The translations under genes were made by a program, and so were the position numbers. A stretch of DNA of 11,471 nt, from assembly GCA_964493075.1 (NCBI GenBank), contig CAZBNU010000125.1, positions 1 to 11,471 on the forward strand, read 5' to 3'. The stretch comes from SLFT01 sp964493075 (GTDB lineage: Bacteria > Hydrogenedentota > Hydrogenedentia > Hydrogenedentales > CAITNO01). Shown here one piece after another: positions 7,561-11,471 of the stretch; position 1 is the stretch's first letter; every line of letters starts with the position of its first letter. Under the pieces are notes generated by a model. It searched no databases and was not told the origin of the DNA. It was given only the letters and a program-made list of their open reading frames with translations.

Positions 7561-7602
7561 CGCTATATTTTGCGCTTTTTAATTCTTTGTATACGCTATA
7601 TT
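7561..7602. repeat. Direct repeat CGCTATATT upstream of gyrB promoter
   Basis: CGCTATATT occurs at 7561-7569 and 7594-7602, 33 bp apart start to start, about three helical turns. Both lie just upstream of the gyrB -35 box, a usual place for an activator or UP-like element. Two 9-bp copies in AT-rich DNA could be chance. Confidence 0.35.
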
Positions 7603-7751
7603 GTATGATTATCGGATTACGAATCGGTAAGTTTTTGGTGTATGGTGGAGGCTACGCATGGGATCGCAATTTGCGGTGGCTTCCGAATGCCATCTGCAGT
7701 AAATCGCAGCCAACAGCATATCTCCACGGCAGGAGAATAAACGGTTGCCTG

Positions 7752-7760
7752 TGCTATACT
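7752..7760 (+). promoter_or_regulatory. Probable mazG promoter (extended -10)
   Basis: TGC-TATACT is an extended -10 placed 30 bp before the mazG ATG, giving a ~24-nt leader. No convincing -35 is seen 17 bp upstream. It is identical over nine bases to the element upstream of queE. Confidence 0.45.
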
Positions 7761-7790
7761 CTTGCTTCTCTCAAAACATGAAGGAATACC

Positions 7791-8210
7791 ATGAAGCAAG
7801 ACCAAAACAACAGTGAAGTACAGGCTTTTGCCGTTGCGACACAGGTGCAGCGCGATGCCTCGCAGATTGGATTCGACTGGCAGGATATTGCCGGAGTACT
7901 GGATAAAGTCGAAGAGGAAATTGCCGAATTGCGCCTCGCAGTAGCCCAGGGCGATACGATACATGCGGGCGATGAACTGGGGGATTTGATCTTTGCCGCC
8001 GTCAGTGTTGCCCGTTTTCTGGAAGTGGACCCCCAAAAGTGTCTGATCAGGGCAACAACACGTTTTCAAAAACGCCTTGACCTGGTGAAGGACATCGCCG
8101 AAAAACAGGGGGTTTTGCTGGCAAGTTGCGCGCCAGAGGAACTGGATTGCCTGTGGGAGCAAGCAAAAAAGCTTATGCGCCAACAACTTGAAAAAGACCT
8201 TGACAATTGA
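7791..8210 (+). CDS. mazG: MazG-family nucleoside triphosphate pyrophosphohydrolase, single-domain form
   Basis: MazG-family enzymes hydrolyse NTPs or dNTPs to the monophosphate and pyrophosphate, clearing unwanted nucleotides. The 139-aa protein matches the C-terminal catalytic half of the two-domain MazG (E. coli 263 aa): IGFDW (26-30), KVEEEIAEL (39-47), then DELGDLIFA (61-69), giving the metal-binding ExxE (E43/E46) and ExxD (E62/D65) pairs, and a LWEQAKKL near the C-terminus as in full MazG. The N-terminal half is absent and I see no remnant of it upstream. The ATG has its own AAGGA 5 nt away and a likely promoter, so this appears to be a native short form and not a truncation. It stands 285 bp before dnaA on the same strand. 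Exact substrate preference cannot be read from the sequence. Confidence 0.85.
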   Translation: MKQDQNNSEVQAFAVATQVQRDASQIGFDWQDIAGVLDKVEEEIAELRLAVAQGDTIHAGDELGDLIFAAVSVARFLEVDPQKCLIRATTRFQKRLDLVKDIAEKQGVLLASCAPEELDCLWEQAKKLMRQQLEKDLDN

Positions 8211-8495
8211 CTTGTATTTAGTGCAAACTAACGACTCAAGATCAGGGGATTTGATGCAATTTAACCTGTGTCGAATCCCGGCAAAATGAAAATGTAAAGG
8301 GATTCTAACAACCGCACAATATGTTTGAAACGAAGTCGGACTTGCAAAGCACGGGAGGCCGATTTCAAGAGCGGGAAACATGTGTGTAACGGATCGGATC
8401 CACACTCTTTTTGGCGGGTGTATCGATTTTTGTTTTGTTCAGAAATGACATTACTGCTAAAATCTAATTTTAACCGATCAGGGTGGTAGACTATT
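8211..8495. other. mazG-dnaA intergenic region (dnaA regulatory region; candidate origin only weakly supported)
   Basis: This 285-bp gap holds the dnaA promoter near its right end. Two imperfect DnaA-box-like sites occur 15 bp apart: TTACACACA on the - strand (8381-8389, one mismatch to TTATNCACA) and GGATCCACA on the + strand (8396-8404, two mismatches). GTGTG (8382-8386) and CACAC (8401-8405) could form a weak stem followed by a T-rich run (8406-8412), a poor terminator candidate for mazG. An 11-bp palindrome AAGTC-G-GACTT sits at 8333-8343. TTGACA at 8200-8205 has no good -10 partner. No perfect DnaA-box cluster was found. Confidence 0.5.
8435..8463 (+). promoter_or_regulatory. Probable dnaA promoter
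   Basis: TTGTTC (8435-8440), a 17-bp spacer and TAAAAT (8458-8463) with TGC directly before it (extended -10). The predicted start is near 8470, giving a ~26-nt leader. A weak Shine-Dalgarno (AGGGTGG, 8480-8486) lies 9 nt before the ATG. Confidence 0.55.
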
Positions 8496-9890
8496 ATGCC
8501 TAACGATAAACAGGATGGACACGGGTCAGTGTTGGCAGTTGGAAGCAATCCTTGGGATCAGGCGCAACCCTTTTTGCGCGAAGCCTTGGATGATTACAGT
8601 TACAAGAACTGGTTTACGCAAACCGCCTTTGATTCCTTTCAAGATGGCATACTCACTATCCGTGTGCCCTTTATGTTTTTCGCCAATTGGCTGGAAGAAC
8701 ATTATCAGGAAGCCATTTGTGAGGCGCTGCAGCAAGTCACCCCGGAATTCAAGGCTATCAAGTGGGTTTCCGTCGCTGACACGGCTTCCACAGAGGAACC
8801 CGAGAAACCAGCGGCCCCTGTGGCACGGCCAGTGCGGGAACGCGTAGCGAAACCCCGTCAAAGTTACAATGGCTTCAATCCCCGCTACACCTTTGACCGG
8901 TTTGTAATTGGTTCAGGCAACCGTTTTGCCCATGCTGCCGCGCGCGCCGTGGAGCAGTCGCCTGGCCGGGCCTATAATCCCCTTTTCCTTTACGGCGGCA
9001 CTGGCCTCGGCAAAACCCATCTCATGCAGGCGGCAGGTCAGGGGCTGCTTGCTTCCGATCCCAGCCTGAAGGTGGTGTTCATTTCCTCAGAAGAATTCAC
9101 CAACCAGATGATCCAAAGTATTGCCGACAAGGATACCCAACGCTTCCGCGCTAAGTATCGCAAGGTGGACATGCTGCTCATTGACGACATTCATTTCATT
9201 TCGGGTAAGGAAGGCACCCAGGAAGAATTTTTCCATACTTTCAACACCCTCTTTGATGCGCACAAACAGATTGTGCTTTCCAGCGACCGCAGCCCCAAGG
9301 AAATCAAAGGCATTGAAGAGCGGCTTCTGTCGCGTTTTGAGTGGGGACTGGTTACGGATATTCAACCGCCTGACCTGGAAACACGCGTTGCCATTCTTCA
9401 GAATAAAGCCAAGCAGGACAATGCCAGCGCGCCCGCCGAAGTGCTACGGTACATTGCCACCTACATTACCTCCAATGTCCGCGAATTGGAAGGCGCCTTG
9501 ATTACACTGATCGCGTACAGCCGCCTCACCGAGCAGAAGATTACACTGGCCATGGCGGAGAATGTGCTGCGCGACCTTATTGGCAGCGAGAAAATCAAGC
9601 CCATCACCATTGAACAGGTGCAACGCGCTGTGGCAGAACATTTTGATGTGCGTATTGCCGACCTGCGCGGACGCAGCCGGCAACGCCAGATAGTGCAGCC
9701 ACGCCAACTGGCCATGTTCCTGTGCAAAACCCTCATCCCCAGTCTGTCTCTCAACGACATTGGCGAACATTTTGGCGGCAAGGACCACACCACGGTGTTA
9801 TACGCCTGTGACAAAGTCGCCCGCGACGCCCAAACCAATTCCACCGCACGCCAGATGATTGATCAACTGACCAAAACGATTCGTTCCTGA
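8496..9890 (+). CDS. dnaA: Chromosomal replication initiator protein DnaA
   Basis: DnaA binds DnaA boxes, oligomerises as an AAA+ ATPase and opens the origin for helicase loading. The 464-aa protein shows domain I (about 18-95, with NPWDQ and NWF), a short Pro/Glu-rich linker (about 96-125), and the AAA+ domain with NPRYTFDRFVIGSGNRFA (128-145). Further motifs are Walker A GGTGLGKTH (167-175), Walker B LLIDDIHF (227-234), LSSDRSP (261-267), RLLSRFEWGL (276-285) with the probable Arg finger, and NVRELEGAL (327-335). The DNA-binding domain has the signature FGGKDHTTVLYA (426-437), with Lys and Tyr where Arg and His are more common. The gene ends TGA directly followed by TAA. It is not followed by dnaN: the next gene is convergent, 17 bp away. 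Confidence 0.97.
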   Translation: MPNDKQDGHGSVLAVGSNPWDQAQPFLREALDDYSYKNWFTQTAFDSFQDGILTIRVPFMFFANWLEEHYQEAICEALQQVTPEFKAIKWVSVADTASTEEPEKPAAPVARPVRERVAKPRQSYNGFNPRYTFDRFVIGSGNRFAHAAARAVEQSPGRAYNPLFLYGGTGLGKTHLMQAAGQGLLASDPSLKVVFISSEEFTNQMIQSIADKDTQRFRAKYRKVDMLLIDDIHFISGKEGTQEEFFHTFNTLFDAHKQIVLSSDRSPKEIKGIEERLLSRFEWGLVTDIQPPDLETRVAILQNKAKQDNASAPAEVLRYIATYITSNVRELEGALITLIAYSRLTEQKITLAMAENVLRDLIGSEKIKPITIEQVQRAVAEHFDVRIADLRGRSRQRQIVQPRQLAMFLCKTLIPSLSLNDIGEHFGGKDHTTVLYACDKVARDAQTNSTARQMIDQLTKTIRS

Positions 9891-9907
9891 TAAGACCAAT
9901 TCTCCCG

Positions 9908-11092
9908 TCACCATGCATCCTTGATGTGCCCTATGGGTACGACGTATACCTGCGCCGTATCTGCTTTGACAACATCTGAAGTGTAAATCACGTAGTCGCC
10001 AGAGGTACTGAAATTGGGGTGCACATGTACCCGGGCGGGGGTATTTACACTTGCATCGGGCCAACAAAGGATTTTGCTTTTTCCACCCTTCAAATTTATT
10101 AGCATCAGGGGATTGGAATAAGATTGTTGGCTATCGGTGATGAACCACTCCCCGTCCGCACTTACCGCGCCATGGCCCAGGCGCACCGTGTCATCCGTGT
10201 AATGCCGTGTATAGCCCTTCCCCTGCAAATCTATGGAAGCAATGGAAACAGGCGTCCAGCCCGGCTGGGTTTTCTCGAAAAAGAAATATCGATCGCCCAG
10301 GGGCGACCAGGAATCATGGGTGGCACGAAAACCATAAGGGGCAATGAGGTAGGGCGTGTTTGTGCCTTCCTCAACATTGATTAACCGCGCCCGGGGCCGT
10401 TCCTCCATCGGTAGGCGCATGTCATTCTGGGTGTCCGGCGAAGGTGCGTAAGTAATCAGATTCGGGTTCACAGGATTGATCTGTTCGTGTCCGAACCCAC
10501 TGGTCTTGACTTCCAGCAGGGGAAGGATTTCTTTAGCAACCAGGTCCACGCGGTACAGGACGCTGCCTGACACTTCATCGCGGGTGTAGACGAGCGTATA
10601 CCTGCCGTCCCGCGTAAAGCTTGGGCGGAAGAACGGCGGCGCCGACAGTTTTCCGGTAAAATCAAAGAGTTCTTCCCGCTCCAAAGTATGTACATCAACC
10701 TTATAATACTTCCAACCAGAAATGTATGCCATGCTCCTGCCGTCGGAATACATACAGGCGCGGCGAAGGTCTTCCCCGGAAGTCAATGGTACGATGGCGC
10801 CGGTGGCGAGATCGCAACGATAGGCATCCCAAATGCCAGAGCGCTTTGAACAAAATATGGCATAGCGGTCATCGCTGGTAAAAGATTGGGCATAGAAATA
10901 GAAGGCTTCGCTTGGAGCGTCATAAGTGGTCAATTGCCACACCTCGTTGCCGGTCTTCCCGTCCTTGAACTTTATCCACTCCGCTATGTCAGATTCCTGC
11001 TGCTTCCCCTCGTTTTGTTTGGAAAAACCAGCATTCATCAGCAAACATCCTGCAAGCAAGACTATTTGAATAGATGTTTTTGTTTGCATCAC
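9908..11092 (-). CDS. Exported oligogalacturonate-lyase-like beta-propeller protein
   Basis: The 394-aa product has an N-terminal export signal: Lys5, a hydrophobic run 8-19 and LAGC at 13-16, a possible lipobox with Cys16. Cleavage by signal peptidase I after about residue 24 is the alternative. The rest is a series of WD40/TolB-like blades (FTSDDRYAIF, 71-80; RDGRYTLVYT, 161-170; WSPLGDRYFFF, 262-272; SADGEWFITD, 311-320; FSTSGDYVIYTSD, 361-373). The order FGHEQINP (200-207), THDSWSP (258-264), GHG (306-308) and HVHPNF (356-361) resembles the metal/active-site layout of oligogalacturonate lyases, which cleave pectin-derived unsaturated oligosaccharides by beta-elimination. Activity is not proven. 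AGGAG lies 7 nt before GTG 11092 and 10 nt before ATG 11089, so either start is possible. It follows tamB by 28 bp. Confidence 0.7.
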   Translation of the reverse strand: MMQTKTSIQIVLLAGCLLMNAGFSKQNEGKQQESDIAEWIKFKDGKTGNEVWQLTTYDAPSEAFYFYAQSFTSDDRYAIFCSKRSGIWDAYRCDLATGAIVPLTSGEDLRRACMYSDGRSMAYISGWKYYKVDVHTLEREELFDFTGKLSAPPFFRPSFTRDGRYTLVYTRDEVSGSVLYRVDLVAKEILPLLEVKTSGFGHEQINPVNPNLITYAPSPDTQNDMRLPMEERPRARLINVEEGTNTPYLIAPYGFRATHDSWSPLGDRYFFFEKTQPGWTPVSIASIDLQGKGYTRHYTDDTVRLGHGAVSADGEWFITDSQQSYSNPLMLINLKGGKSKILCWPDASVNTPARVHVHPNFSTSGDYVIYTSDVVKADTAQVYVVPIGHIKDAW

Positions 11093-11120
11093 CGTGTCGC
11101 TCCTGAAATTTAGTTACCCA

Positions 11121-11471
11121 TCAATAATCCTTGTTCCAGAACAGCCCTACGCCGCTGCGTTCCTTGGCATCCACATCGCCTTTGACGGAGACGTTAGGCG
11201 TGACTTCCACTTCTACGGAGATTTTGCCGCTGTCGGTTGTGGTGCCTTGTTCCACTTCCACATAGACGGAATCAGTGAGGTATTTACCCATGCCCACCAC
11301 TGTTTCGTCCGCTTTCTCGCCGGTGCGGATGTCTATGCGATCAATGCCCGGCAGGCCGACGGTGCCGGAAAAGAACTGCATGCCTGCAAGTCCTTTGTTG
11401 AACATGGCGGCGACACGGGCCAATTGGATCGCCTGCACCGGGGAAATACGCGACAAGTCGCGCCCGAACAA
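11121..11471 (-). CDS. tamB: Translocation and assembly module protein TamB, C-terminal end (partial)
   Basis: Only the last 116 or so codons are in the window and the frame is open at the right edge, so the start is missing. The visible part matches the conserved C-terminal domain of TamB (DUF490): FGRDLSRISPVQAIQLA, LPGIDRIDI, a VGMGKYLTDSVYVEVEQG core and the ending GVGLFWNKDY, which resembles the usual G-x-G-x-x-W-x-x-D-(F/Y) terminus. TamB is a large inner-membrane-anchored periplasmic protein. It works with the outer-membrane barrel TamA and is implicated in outer-membrane protein assembly and in phospholipid transport between the membranes. It implies a diderm envelope. The gene runs leftward into the Ogl-like gene 28 bp downstream with no promoter visible between them, so cotranscription is likely. 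Confidence 0.85.
   Translation of the reverse strand: MFGRDLSRISPVQAIQLARVAAMFNKGLAGMQFFSGTVGLPGIDRIDIRTGEKADETVVGMGKYLTDSVYVEVEQGTTTDSGKISVEVEVTPNVSVKGDVDAKERSGVGLFWNKDY

Larger units (their letters stand above)
7472..7790. other. Divergent gyrB / mazG intergenic region
   Basis: This 319-bp gap separates two divergently transcribed genes. The left half (about 7510-7615) is AT-rich and holds the gyrB promoter and a repeated CGCTATATT. The right half holds an 11-bp near-palindrome CGCAA-T-TTGCG (7665-7675) and the probable mazG promoter. GCGC (7560-7563) / GCGC (7572-7575) with outer AAAA/TTTT arms could fold as a short hairpin. Short open frames here lack a ribosome binding site or any recognisable protein. 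I found no DnaA-box match. Confidence 0.6.

Noticed and set aside
7587..7781. Small open frame (64 codons) upstream of mazG
   Set aside because: Begins at TTG with no Shine-Dalgarno and overlaps the mazG promoter; the peptide has no features of a real gene.
8381..8404. A firm oriC call at the DnaA-box-like sites
   Set aside because: Only two imperfect sites (one and two mismatches) are present, with no cluster and no adjacent AT-rich unwinding repeat. Kept as a candidate in the findings only.
7617..8405. 262-codon open frame on the - strand covering mazG
   Set aside because: Antisense to a gene with clear MazG motifs and its own ribosome binding site; the translation is Cys/Phe/Leu-rich without any domain.
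9891..9907. Terminator between dnaA and the convergent propeller gene
   Set aside because: Only 17 bp separate the stop codons and no inverted repeat is visible.

Overview
This 11.5 kb window is a chromosomal housekeeping region from a bacterium with an outer membrane and about mid-50s % GC by eye. The cell-envelope clue is a TamB C-terminus at the right edge. At the left edge is the end of a secreted protein built from Ser/Glu/Gly repeats, two EF-hand loops, a Cys-rich patch and a C-terminal membrane anchor. From memory, that style of protein is common in lineages such as Hydrogenedentota and Lentisphaerota/PVC. The lineage guess is therefore only suggestive; GyrA, GyrB and DnaA are all complete enough to place it. 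No tRNA, rRNA, CRISPR, insertion sequence or phage gene was seen.

Layout, left to right. (1) 1-440, + strand: 3' end of the repeat/EF-hand/anchor protein. (2) 441-694: convergent intergenic gap with several inverted repeats. (3) 695-7471, all on the - strand and transcribed right to left: gyrB, gyrA, prmC, then after a 139-bp gap queE. That gap carries an unusual array of four 9-bp GTCNGAC units and a likely queE promoter. (4) 7472-7790: divergent gyrB/mazG regulatory region with a good gyrB promoter. (5) 7791-9890, + strand: a single-domain MazG-type NTP pyrophosphohydrolase, a 285-bp gap, then dnaA. (6) 9908-11471, - strand: tamB (3' end) followed 28 bp later by an exported oligogalacturonate-lyase-like beta-propeller protein, which ends 17 bp from the end of dnaA.

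Functionally, the core is replication and topology: DnaA initiates replication and DNA gyrase (GyrB2GyrA2) supplies negative supercoiling. MazG-type enzymes clean nucleotide pools, PrmC methylates release factors, and QueE makes the 7-deazaguanine precursor of queuosine. Having dnaA and gyrBA close together resembles a rearranged ancestral dnaA-dnaN-recF-gyrB-gyrA origin region. However, dnaN, recF and rpmH are not visible, and no perfect DnaA box was found between mazG and dnaA.

I did not find a clear novel multi-gene system. The items most worth a second look are the tripartite C-terminal anchor protein, the GTCNGAC nonamer array, the exported Ogl-like propeller, and the unusual dnaA/mazG//gyrBA arrangement.
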